A DNA stretch of 64,000 nt. Source: Pseudopithomyces maydicus. Lineage: Eukaryota; Ascomycota; Dothideomycetes; Pleosporales; Didymosphaeriaceae. Each line of letters starts with the position of its first letter. Position 1 is the first letter of the stretch. Location of the stretch: positions 310,001-374,000 of the forward strand of contig JANTUC010000006.1 of assembly GCA_026873275.1 (NCBI GenBank), given 5' to 3'. This document shows, in pieces, positions 1 through 11,193 of the stretch. The notes under the pieces are model-generated. The model saw nothing but the letters and a program-made list of their open reading frames with translations, did not search any database and was not told the origin of the DNA. The position numbers and the translations under genes are program-made.

Positions 1-1
1 C

Positions 2-3000
2 AACCCAGCAAAAGTGCCAAATCTACCTAATCTTTGTCAATTTTTGGCTACCAGTCTGACATTCGTCGGTCTCCAATCTCTAGAGCTTCATCTAGACGGC
101 CATAGAGTCGCTGCATTTACTAAAAAGACATCTCCATCTGCGCCTCTGCAAGTTCCAAGGGGGCTTAAGACGGAGACCGAAGGAGGATTCATGCGTGTTG
201 CTCAAGTCACTCAACAGCACTCCCAAATTGACGCAGAATGGAGCAACGTCATTGCCTTTGCCCAAAATCCACCTAAACGAGCTGCTGAGCTGGTTCAAAA
301 CGAAGTACGAAATGCCGGCACAGCCTTGAAGAGCTTTTTCTCCAGATTCTCGACACCTGCGCCAAAACCAAGCAAGCCACAACCCATGGCAACAGTCACA
401 GATAGACCTTCAAGCGACACGGAAACCATATCGGGACAATCGACAGGCATAATCTTTCTACAGGTTTGCACCGTTGAAGTCGACACTCGTGTGTCAAAAA
501 GTTTTGCAGCCGAGATCGAACGAGCGACGAAGAAACCACCGCCCCGCAAAACAAGGATTGCGCTACTCACGTCACCATATCAAGATCCGAACGTTCCTCT
601 TTCAACAGGCACCGGGACTACTGCAGATTTAGCTTCAAAGATCTTCTCCCAAGTTTTACCCACAAACACAGGTAGAATATTCATTGGGTTCCCTACCGCC
701 CAAACAACCGGATTCCTCGCGCACGTTTCGGCCCCATCTCTCATTCCCACCGTGGAACGTGAGAATGTAGATCTCAACGCGCGTTACATATCCCAATGGA
801 ACATTGAACTGCTTCGTGTGGCTGGTTTAGCTTGCCGGATACTATATACTTCCGACATGGCCGATGTTCAACGACGATTCGACAAGGAGCCCTTAGATCT
901 TTTAATTCAACGAGCAGTCTACGTTTTCCAGCAATTTACGTCCAACGCTTCGCACCCTTCCACTCTACTCGGTGAGAAAATTGAGGAGGCTTTCTGGAGC
1001 TGTTCGAAGGAGCGATCGGTTGAGATGCTTTCTACCAAGGGTGTCTTGCCTAGCAAGCAAGTGCGCATGCCCGCAGAAACTCTAAGCTTCTTGGGAGAGG
1101 TCCCGATGGTGCCTCAAGACCTTGCAACGAGGGCATATACCTTTATGTTGAATTTGCACAGCCGTGGATTCATCTCCGAGTTGACCATGGCAGACATTCG
1201 AGATGGCCTTGAGAGCCGAGCCTTGACTGAAGATGAATTGACAGAATTTCTGAAATGGGCCGGAGCAAAGCTTGAAGGCGGAGAGATGGATGGTTCTGGG
1301 GTGCGTGGTCTCTTCGATATCACATTCGCACATATTGGTGTCAACCCCGAAGAGGAGACGGGAAGGGTGCTCTCGCTTGGTGAAATCAGCACCTATATCA
1401 ATACGGCGAGAATTACTCCAACCCTTCCTGTGCCATCGGACACAATTCCCTTTGCTTTCTCTAAATCAATACCGGTCAAGCAACTACAGATGTTTGGCTG
1501 GATCGAGCTGTCTATGGTTCGTTGGCTTCGACACATGACAGCATCCCCTCAAATCCAAGAACTTCAATCTTCTGAGAAACTTGCTTCACAAGTACTCAGC
1601 TTAACTGCTAAGTGCTGGGATCAACTCGATGGATCTTCTAAGGAAGCTGTTGTTAATCTATTGACACCTTGCGCTGTTATGCCGACGAAAGCTGGTATGC
1701 GCAAACCAGAACAATCTTACTTTCCTTCCGTCAAGCTGTTCGATGATCTTCCCACGGTCAAAGCTTTTCCGGGCTCCAAAGAAAAATTTCTCACGGCATT
1801 GGGAGTCAGGAAAACGGTGGAACTATCTGTGGTATTTGACCGTATGCGAAGCCAGGATGTAAGCTCAAAATCAGAAAAGCCTTCCTGGAATCATATCGAT
1901 CTTATTCGATATTTCGCTTCGGTTATGGATGATATGCCAAAGAAGGACCTTGATCGGTTGAAAGAAACACCGTTTCTCCCCGGCGAGGGCGTACCAGTCC
2001 AGCCTGGTCAGCTTTTCAAAGGTTCAGATCTTTATGCTCCGGACCAATCCATCCTTTCGTTGGGTCTCATCCAACTGAGATTACCCCCGAGTTAAAACTC
2101 AATGTTCGCGAAAACGCGTTACTATTACGACTTGGTTTGAAACAATGGCCAGACTCAATCACCTTGGCCAGCATCATGCACAAAGCCGGACAGTCCAACA
2201 ATGGACCACTCTATTCGATGGCGGTGAATTATTTCATTCAAAATCACTTCAAGCATGGATATGCTGCCGAGTCGCAAAAGCTTGCCGCATTGTCTCTTCC
2301 AATTTTGCCGACGGAACAAGCTCCGTGGCCGACGCTGGTGGGTCCCTTTCAATGCTACACCAACGAACGAGCTTCTTGTCTAGGCTACGCAGTCCTGAGA
2401 GCCGATCTACGACCGCATGCTGAGAAGTTTGGTGTACAACACAATCCAGACATTGCAGATTGTATACAGCGCTTGATCAAGTCGCCCCCAAAGACCAAAC
2501 TCGACGCAGAGATGCAGTTTGCCTATCTCGCAAGCCGGGCACCTGAATTAGACCAGCGCAAAGCGTTCCTGAGCAGCCTCTCGACAGCACAGATTGTTCC
2601 TGTAACCCGCAAATACTTCCTCGAGCCGCACTCTCTTGGTTTTGAAGATCGCTCACGGGCTCAATCGGGCAAGACCGAAATGCGGCTACATCATCATGAC
2701 CCTCCAGAGTCCGTTTTCGTGGGTCAGGATCAGGAATACCGCGGCATTTTGGACTACGTTCAATACGGGGCGGAAGCAACAAATTTCTTATTGAAAGCCG
2801 GGGCCAAACATGAACCAAGTATTCATGATCTTGCATACTTGCTGTGTAAAAACCCTGTCCGCTTCTTAAACACAATTGGACAGGACCGTTACCTCGACCT
2901 TCTTCGAAAATTGGCCACCCAAGCTGATAGCCTTTGGAAAGATAAAGAGCTCGCTAGGACATTGATTGCGTCACGGATCCTCTTAGGCTATCGAGATATT

Positions 3001-4623
3001 AAAGACGAGAAGAAGAGTCTTGTGGCTCAAGACGATGCACTGGATGATCTCGATGAACCAGGCACGCAACGTGAATGGTCTCTCAATAGCGCCAATGAGG
3101 TCGTGATCATTGACGATGTTACCTTCTTCTTCAGATTTCGCGATTTCATTATTGCAGCGCCCCAAGAAGAGGCGCTGGAAGAGTTCTATGCTCGCTTCGG
3201 TGTAAACCGAATCTCGGAACAGGTTAAAGAAGAACAGCGGATCGGGAATTTGATAAACGACCAGAGCGCGGCCTATCGGCTGCGCCATGACATTCTTGAG
3301 CGTAGCCGACTGTTTCTTCATGAGTACGAGCGAGATGCATCGCACAAGAGTATCAAACATGATACAAAGTGGCTTAGCTCGAATTTGAAGGTTGAGTGCG
3401 TATCCGACATCTCGATCCGCTATTCACTTTCCAACCGAGCAGCGACCTCGTATCGGAGGAGTGCCACCATTAGTCGAAAACGTGGAGTGGGTACCATATT
3501 ATACATCACACCACAGTTTGATGTCTACGAAGTGAGCAGTCAGCTTGTTCGTCTTCTGATTAAGAAACCGAAACAGAACGACGCAATTGCATTTGAGCGT
3601 ATTCTGACAGAACCACTCCGTCGTCTACAAGAGAAGGGTATTAATGTCGAGCGCATCCTACGCAGGAAAGAGCACGAAGCTCGCATTGCAAAGCAACAAG
3701 AATTGGAGCGTCAGCTAGAAGAGCAACAACGTGCTGCTGAGCAAGCCAAACAGAATATTGACCAAGCTGACAAGCCCAACGAACCCGCTCCACCTGCTAT
3801 AAAAGCTCCTCCAGCCGCTCCAGCAACGCCTGAGAAGCCAAAAGAGAAAGGCATGCCTGGGTCCTTTGGCAGCCCCGAAAATGACGATATGGACGGAGAA
3901 GACCATCGCCACGACAACACCTTACGACCACCAGAAAAGAGTGTCTTCAATCAATGGGCTAAGAAGCTCGGATTCAAGAATGCACCCACGGCACCGACAG
4001 ATATTAACCAGATCACCCGAGAAAACAACACCGTCACAAAGAATAACATCCAGAACGCAATCAAGGACTGCCGACCCATCAACCAGCAAAACATCAACAC
4101 GAAACACCACCAAGATCCTCCTACTGAGCTCGACAAAGGCGGCTACTGCAACGATGAGCAGTGGGAGAACCTCCACAAAGCATTCTCCATCCCCTACTCC
4201 GGCCGTCACGTCGACATCTTCTACGGCAGAGACCACTCCGAGTCCCTCCCCGAAATACAGACCGAGCTGACCCTCTTCCTGCCCATCATCTTCAGTCTCG
4301 CCTCGCTCTTCGGCGTCAATCCCGCAGCGGTAAACATCTTCCTCGATAAACAGAGCCGTACCATCGCATTCAATCAGAACCGTGCTCTGTTCTTCAATCT
4401 CGGTTGGTTCATGCAGATGCATGCTGCGGAGTACGCGACGCTTGAAGGTAGGGCGCGCGCGCTAGACAGCTGGTACTTGACCTTCTCCCATGAGCTGGCG
4501 CATAACCTTGTGAGCGACCATAACGCGAGGTTTATCTGGTATCAAAGTCAGATTGCGATTGAGTATGGTCAGGCATATCGGGGGGTGCTGGAGAACTTTT
4601 TGAGGGAAGTCAAGGTCAATTAG
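2..4623 (+). CDS. DUF3684/sacsin-like giant protein, C-terminal part (5' truncated)
   Basis: The open frame runs in from the left edge, so the N-terminus (where this family carries a GHKL/Hsp90-type ATPase) is missing. About 1,540 residues remain. The first part (GRIFIGFPTAQTTGFLAHVSA) resembles the sacsin/Hsp90-like middle region of fungal DUF3684 proteins. A charged, Gln/Pro-rich linker lies near nt 3650-3950. The C-terminal domain holds HELAHNLVSDH at nt 4489-4521, an HExxHxxxxxH pattern that could bind a metal. The frame breaks once: the upstream frame stops at 2095 and the downstream frame is open before it. Adding one base to the C run at 2084-2088 joins them and restores the LGL...LGL spacing I expect in this family. 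That makes a sequencing error more likely than a pseudogene. A chaperone-like role is inferred from the family; peptidase activity is speculative. Confidence 0.8.
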
Positions 4624-5215
4624 GTGGTATGAAATGTGCTGGGTCACACGAGGATATGCATTTTTGATCGGTCTCGGGTGCCGAGGCTGGATGCCGACAA
4701 TAATTTTGTTGGTTATTGGGATGGAGGATGGGATATAGATGTGTAGGAGGCTGCATTTGTAGGCGTATGGATATAGATGGCCTCAATATTGGGGTCTTGT
4801 ACTTCATTTATTAGATTCATGTAATATCAACTGTGTGGCTCGCAGCTAGGCTCTAGTACAAGAAATGCCGTGTCGTTTTGTCGACAATATGGTCACGACA
4901 CATCACCATCGCAGAACCAACCAAGTACCTAAACATCATTCCCAGCATATGCTCCCTGTCCCACACATACATACAATTTAATCCACCCCCCACCCATCCG
5001 GCAACCCAACCCACATAGCTCCACCCCATCGCCACACGCCTAAATCCAGCTCAGCTATCCAATCTAGCCATCGCATCGCCCCCCTAAAATCACTAAAAAT
5101 CACTAAAAATCAATTAAAAACACAAGTTAGTTTTTGTCTCTCTTTATTAGCTCGGCTCACAAAAAGCTCACGGGACATCCTCTATCTAGCTAGTCACGCA
5201 TACCACGCCCGCCGT
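4624..5215. other. convergent 3' intergenic region
   Basis: This lies between two converging genes. It holds the 3' flanks and a short A-rich direct repeat (cactaaaaat, two near copies followed by a degenerate one) around 5090-5122. No gene is supported. Confidence 0.6.
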
Positions 5216-7018
5216 CTACAGAAGCTCCACGTTGTTCTCCTCGTCCCAGCGGGAGGCGCGGGCTTTATCCATGCCGTGCGTGTGCCGGAGGTTGCATGAG
5301 TCTGGGAACGGGCACCAGCCTTGGTCGCGCTCGAAGGCGCATTGGTGGCCGAGATCTGGGTAGGGCGTTAGCGATGTTCCAAGCTCGAGGGCGTGTGAAA
5401 ACTTACAGCAGTTGATATTCTGACAATACCGATCCTTGCACGCCAGACTCCTAGTCTTATACCGCAACGCGTTTAGCTCCGCTGTGGACAGCTTCGGCTC
5501 GTGCTGAAAGTGGCACTTGGTTCCGTTGACGCAGCGCCCCTTGTTAAGATGGAAGTGGTTGCAAAGGTTCTTTTTTGACTTCTTCATGCGCTGGTCGAGT
5601 GCCTCGTAGGCGGTTTTATCCTTGGGCGGCAAGGGCTCGTCGAGGCGCTGCTCATCTTTATTATAATAGGCCCATTTCTTGTTACTCTTGGACTTGGGCG
5701 CAATGGATATGCTGTCGTTAGGGGGGATGCCGTTCTTGCCGACGGTGGCCCACGAGGAGTCGGTGGGCTCCGGGGTGGGGTTCGCGGCGGCGAGCGAGGA
5801 GACGGTGGTTGCCGGGGAAGATAAGGTGGGTGTTCCATGGGGGCTTTGCTGGAAGCCTGGGGGTATAGATGGGAAACCGGGAGGGGGATTACCAAATCCG
5901 GGTGGTGGGGTTGGATTGGTCGTGATCCTCTTTACGGATTGGTGAGGCGGGGCAATTGGGGGCTGAGTGGAAGTTTGCACTGGGGCGTAGGACTGCGGTC
6001 GGTAGACGTATTCTGGCAATTCCGTGTTTCTGAATACATTATCGAATCTAGCTCGCCTGAAGTTAGGTAGCTCTTGGAAACCTTTCCACGCTGGTGTAGA
6101 TTCAAGAAGTGTAATGTGTGCAGCTTTAGTCGCGTTGTGTTTATATTGGTCGAGGCTCAACAGATATCCGGCATCATGGCAACCTCCAAAGACAATGTGG
6201 CGACACGTAGGGTTATCACTGAATGTTCGGAGCATTTCTGATAGATGTGAGCAGCCGTCATGGACGCAATGAATGGCATATGTACCCTTGATTTTGTGAT
6301 CTGCTCGTTCTTTGCCATGACCTACATCTACAATACTAAAAAGCGATTGATTCAGAGAAAAACCTTGGGCAAATGTTCGTAAATCTAAGGGCCTGTCGAT
6401 TAAATCGACAGTAGCAAGCTTATGTGCCAACTTGTCGAGGCTTAGGTAAACCTGTACCATAATGGGCCAATTTCCAGAGTTTTCATATAGCGAATTGATA
6501 TGTTCGCGAATAGCATACTGAAGTCGGGATGCCGCCTCCGAGCCGCCCTCATTGGCAGCGGCCCTAAGCAGCGCATCCTGAAACTACAAACGATCAGTAT
6601 TTCGTGCAATAGATTCGTGAAACAATTACTAACAATGACCCCGTCACCATCAATCAAAGCTAATACAAATGAGTTGTCTGCCTGCGAATTGTTAGTTGAC
6701 GCCTAGGGCGCACACGGCTGAAATGGACAGCGCACCAATTCGCGCCTTGTCTCGGCAACTTCTTGCTGGGCAAAATCTGCCATGCGCTGGTAGCTGCGCC
6801 TTACGTCTCTCTCGGAAGCATAGTCGTTTTTCAAGTTCTCATGGTCTTCTAGCAAAGCAGTGTACCTCTCGAGCATATCCTGACCAGCAATGAGCAACGG
6901 GGCAGACTAAATCGCGAAGGGAATGGCTTACAGCAAAGAGCCTCTGTCGCGCCTCGTCAGAAGCTTGAAAGCCTCTCATCTGGGCGACAAAGTCGGTAGT
7001 GTTAAAGTCGTTAGACAT
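5216..7018 (-). CDS. DUF7923-type tandem CCCH zinc-finger protein
   Basis: Five exons on the minus strand: 7018-6932, 6879-6736, 6681-6634, 6583-5407 and 5355-5216, giving 531 residues. The introns are 50-54 bp with good GT..AG ends. The N-terminus (MSNDFNTTDF) leads into a short coiled coil and then a conserved FVLALIDGDGVI block of the DUF7923 fold. A Pro/Gly-rich linker follows, then Cys/His clusters: C-x9-C-x5-C-x3-H (CNHFHLNKGRC...CHFQH), a second cluster ending CYLGHQC after splicing, and a third C-x8-C-x5-C-x3-H (CAFERDQGWC...CNLRH). RNA binding is the likely role by family. The last intron (51 bp) is in frame without a stop, so retention would give a different second finger. An in-frame ATG also lies at 7045. 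Confidence 0.85.
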
Positions 7019-8512
7019 GTTGTTAATCCCCACCATATTCATCACGTTATGGAGAGTTACCGCAGGGTGTGGTAGTCAGGAAATTCTATCTTGCTGCTCG
7101 AGGCAACAAGCTGAACCGAAGCGAAAGATGGCTGTGGCGCTAGCCTCGTTATGTAAGCTGCGCTTGACGGGCAGGCGTATCGCTCAACCTCCTAGCGGTT
7201 GAATGGGTAGTACGAGGGCCTGAAATTTGATTGTACAGGGCGCTGGGTTGGCTGGCAGGTACTGGTGCTTACCCCTGCGTGATCGTGTTGGATATGCAAG
7301 AGACCCGGTTAGCCTGGTCAGGGCGAAATTCGGTCACGTGGTTTTGGTCCAACCTGGAAAGAAGTGTAACAAAAGCTCTGGGCTATATTGAACGGTCTGG
7401 CGGATCTCGCCTCTCCAGATATTTCCAGTCGTGTATTTATGAATAGTGGACCTTACCCTTATGTTGTCTAAAGTTCCTTCGTTGAATGTATGGTTGAAGT
7501 ATCGCCCGCGTTCGACGACACTCGTATTTAATTATAGTAGCTCCAGGGCTGACACTGAGTCACGAGAATGACTTTACGAAAGTTCTAGAAGTCACGCCCT
7601 TCCGATACCTAGGCAGGGCCTCACTCACGTGTCAGAAGCAGGTATTCTAATAAAGTTCCCCAACATCACGCTTGTAAAGAAGATACATATATACGTAGCA
7701 GAATACAGACAAATTAATGTAGATGACGGCTTCATTGCTACTAGCACATTTACCCTACATATGCATCAAGTAGGCCATAAGCATCGTATTTATATTTGAT
7801 AGATGCTCCCCGAGCTTACTCCATGGCTCCGGCGTGCTCGAGTACCTATAGCTCCGGTACCTCAGCATTTATAGGTCCGGCGCATAGCTCCGGTGTATCA
7901 CATACACACATAACAATACCACACAAGCCTTTTCACGGCTTCTTTCCGTGACTGACAAATCGCTTTGGTAATCTTGGGTGACTCGGTCCCGAAAAATCAC
8001 AATTCAACTCGGTTTTCGGTCCTTCTGGACGCGCGAGGCCCGTGAGCTGTGTTCGAGGAACCCAAGTACGAACATGTATCGGAGATCTGCAAGGGGTCCT
8101 ACCGGCGCTAACAACAATGCCCCTCACCATCAACGGCCCCACCATGACGCTTGAAGCAGTAAGCTGTCTTCAAACGCTGCCATTTATGCTATAGCTGCTG
8201 TTGTATAGATAGAAGTCTTGCTCTATTTAAAGGACGCTTCCTCCATCTCCAATTGCAGTGTACAGTCATTGATGCTCTTGAGGAGCTTACGACCTACACT
8301 CACCGTTGCTTCGTACGCTGCCATCCCAAAACAGAGGGCCCTCCACCGAATTGATGTAAGTCTCACGCCGTAGACCCATAAAGTGGATACAGCTCATGCA
8401 GCATCTACATACCTGCATACCCCATCTGCTCCTTCGCGACTCCTTCTCATGCCACCTTGCTAACCCTCACATCCAGCCTCTTCACCTCTATACACGCTTA
8501 CTTCACTCCACA
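7019..8512. other. long divergent intergenic region
   Basis: This is shared upstream DNA of the zinc-finger gene (-) and the GST gene (+). A degenerate array of about four 'tagctccgg' units lies at 7824-7893. A TATA-like tatttaaa lies near 8222. A possible 5'UTR intron of the GST gene runs from GTAAGT at 8356 to CAG at 8401. No protein gene is supported. Confidence 0.5.
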
Positions 8513-9396
8513 ATGTCATCCGACAAGAAGTACGAACTCCTCTACTGGCCCGGCATCCGTACGCAATCCCTGCCCCAACCCCATCCACCCCACAAGCTCA
8601 CACCCCCAGCCGGCCGCGGCGAATTCATCCGCCTCGCCTTCGAAGCCACCCAAACCCCCTACACAGATGTCGGCAACGCCTCCGAAGACGGCATCCAGCA
8701 CATCCTCGCGCTCAAAGCCGACGACGCAACCTACGACGCCAACGGCAACCCCCGCCTTCGCACCCCCGCGCTCCGCGTCCACGGCGAAGGCAAAAACGGC
8801 AAGCCGCTCGTCGTCAGCCAGACACCAGCCATCCTCGCGTTCCTCGGCGAGAAGATTGGCCTCGCGGGCGCGGATGCGGCGGAGAGGGCGTGGATACAGG
8901 CACTCACATTGACGGCGCTGGATCTGAATAATGAGACGCATGATACACACCATCCGGTGAGCACCATGTCGTACTATGAGGATCAGAAGCCCGAGGCGTT
9001 GAAAAAGGCGACGGATTTCAGGGAGGCGCGGATTCCCAAGTTCTTTGGATACTTTGAGCGCGTGCTCAAGGGAAATGCAGAGGGCAAGGGGAAGTACCTT
9101 GTTGGGGACAAATTGAGGTGAGTGCGAGTCATGATTGGTGTGGAGATGTTGGTGGAAGGGTAGTGCTGATTAAGGACAGTTACGCCGATTTAGCCTTGTG
9201 GCAGGTTGTGCATGGGCTGAAGTTTGCGTTTCCTAAGGAGCTCAAGGCGAGAGAGGATGAATTTCCGACCATATTCAAGACATTCTTTCCCAGTGTGCCA
9301 GAGCATGGTGGCTTGAAGGAGTATCTGGAGAGTGATCGAAGGAAGCCGTACAGTAACGGCATCTTCAGACACTACCCAGAGCTGGATCGTCAGTAG
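8513..9396 (+). CDS. glutathione S-transferase (sigma-like)
   Basis: Three exons, 8513-8558, 8610-9117 and 9180-9396, giving 256 residues. Splicing restores YWPGIPGRGEFIRLAFEAT, the thioredoxin-fold start of sigma/alpha-like GSTs. Further on, SQTPAILAFLGEKIGL holds the glutathione-contacting S-x-x-I/L-like segment. The second splice gives VGDKLSYADLALW, the typical alpha-helical C-domain block. Glutathione conjugation in the cytosol is the family role. The first intron (51 bp) is in frame and stop-free, so an unspliced reading adds 17 residues. The start codon ATG at 8513 has the context cacaATG and places the beta-1 strand at the usual distance. There are no frame breaks in this gene. Confidence 0.9.
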
Positions 9397-9640
9397 ACCA
9401 ACAAAGCTACCCTGAATGTATCTCAAAAACTCAGTCAGCAATTTTCGCACGCACAGCATTTGAAGTGATCACAAGAAGTCAAATTGCAAGTGGTATCTGA
9501 ACGCCCTAACGCGGGCCCCATGTCATGTCATTTTTGGTGCCTCGTACACGAACATAATGCGTATGCATGCCCGAAGCCGTACTCCTAGCCCATGAAGAAG
9601 CCCAACAGCCCTAACACAGCCCTAACAAAACACCAGCCGT

Positions 9641-10448
9641 CTAGTAGTCGGAAGTAGCGCTCTGGGGGAACTCGAAGTTAACGGTCTTGCCAGTGAGGCG
9701 CTTGTAGACCTCAGAGTAGGTGTCGAGCCTGTAGTCAACACCGCCACGCTCCTTCTCGTCAAGGACAACCTTGAGGAGCTTGGAGCCATCCTCCTTGGTG
9801 CGGAGACGCTTGCCAACGATCTCGACGGGGTAGACGAGGTCGGTGAGGATGTTGTCGTGGACAGCAGTGAGAGTCCTCGAGCGGGGGCGCTTCTGGGTCT
9901 GGTTGGAGCGCGAGCGGTTGGAGCGCTTGGGGCGGGGGAGAATGCGGCGGGAAGCGACCAAGAGAACGTGGCGGTCAGAGAACTTCTTCTCGAGCTCACG
10001 GGTGAGGCTGCCATGTATGAGCGCATGTACAACAACTTCGAAGAATGGTAATCTTACCGCTGCTGGATCTTGTGCCAGCCCTGGAGAAGGGGAACAGGGA
10101 CGAAGATGACAATAGCCTTCCTGCCGTGACCGACCTCGATCTAAGAATCCTGGTGTCAGCAAAGCTGCCCAGTGCCCACCGCCTCTTCGTTCAAAAGTGT
10201 GTGTGGTGTAGGTGTGCGACGGCTTCGGCGTCCGAGAGCGCATCGTGGAGAGTGTGTGCGTGTCTGTGGAGGTAATTGCTTCATCTTACCTCGCGAGCGG
10301 ACACGAACTGAAGAGGGCGCAGAGAGCTCCTCAGGTCGGGGATGTTGTTCTGGAGGTCCTCAAGGGCATTGTTGATGGCGACCTCAATCTCCGAAGGAGA
10401 GGCGCGGGACGGGCTGTTGGCAGCGATCTTCGTGTAGTTTCCAGACAT
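9641..10448 (-). CDS. RPS7: 40S ribosomal protein S7 (eS7)
   Basis: Three exons, 10448-10290, 10140-10058 and 10007-9641, encode 202 residues, the usual length of fungal eS7. Recognisable segments are the N-terminal IEVAINNALEDLQ helix, the REIEVGHGRKAIVIFVPVP block created by splicing, the basic RRILPRPKRSNRSRSNQTQ stretch, and the C-terminal LTGKTVNFEFPQ. The product is part of the small ribosomal subunit in the cytosol. The first intron is 149 bp and the second 50 bp; intron-rich 5' ends are usual for ribosomal protein genes. The gene converges on the GST gene, with 244 bp between the stops. No frame break is present. Confidence 0.96.
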
Positions 10449-11193
10449 GTTGGCGGTTGGTGGTCGTGTCGAAAATCGAAGTTGTCCTGGAGTTCGAGAG
10501 AACAAATCTAGCTTGTGGGCGATATTCGCGACTGCCGCGCCCCATAAGCGAGGGACGCTAGCCCTGATCTGGGAAAGGCCTATCTTGGCGTTGTGCACGG
10601 GCGTACTTCGCGCGCTCACCCTCACAAAGCCCTCGCTTCCATATTGTCGAAGCTGTGACCAATAAATAACACGAATTATCATAGTGATATAAATATCATT
10701 CGTGGCAATCTCTAGTACCTCCGATGAATCACGCAGCATCATGAGATGGAACGACCAGTCGTCTCCCTTTTTCCACGGCACGATATCAAAATTCAATACT
10801 ATGTCTCCCATGATAGATAGCAAAATATTCACAAATATCGAGAAACCAACGACATTGTGACTTTTGCAGATAACAACTAAAACAATATCGATTCTCGTAA
10901 TCGCGAGTTTATCTCCTGGGCTGAGCTGATCAGCTCTCAGCCTTGCACTGCCTCCGCAATCATATATTAATTCAGCCCATAGACGCATGAACCTTTCATT
11001 ACATCAACGTTTCTTCCCTGGGATCTTGAAGTACAGGCAATACGGCTATGAAGTGGTATTTTCCGCATTTTTTTCTCTTGAAAGTGGAACCCAAGCAATC
11101 TAGACGCCTCATACGTCAACACCCGTCCTAGAGTAATGGTCTGTACATCAGACTAGCCAGCCTTATCTACGCTTGGTACCTGGTGCGATCATC
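10449..11193. other. divergent promoter region RPS7/HET gene
   Basis: Upstream DNA of RPS7 on the left and the HET-domain gene on the right. I see no further gene and no repeat. The long minus-strand frame overlapping it is a read-through of RPS7 exon 1 and its flank. Confidence 0.5.

Noticed and set aside
2050..2140. A small intron joining the two DUF3684 frames
   Set aside because: No GT..AG pair of usable length fits the phase; one extra C at 2084-2088 does.
7933..8145. 70-codon minus-strand frame in the long intergenic region
   Set aside because: No conserved content, no promoter signs; left out.
10281..10988. Minus-strand 235-codon frame starting in the RPS7 promoter
   Set aside because: Only its last 53 codons, RPS7 exon 1 from the ATG at 10448, are conserved.
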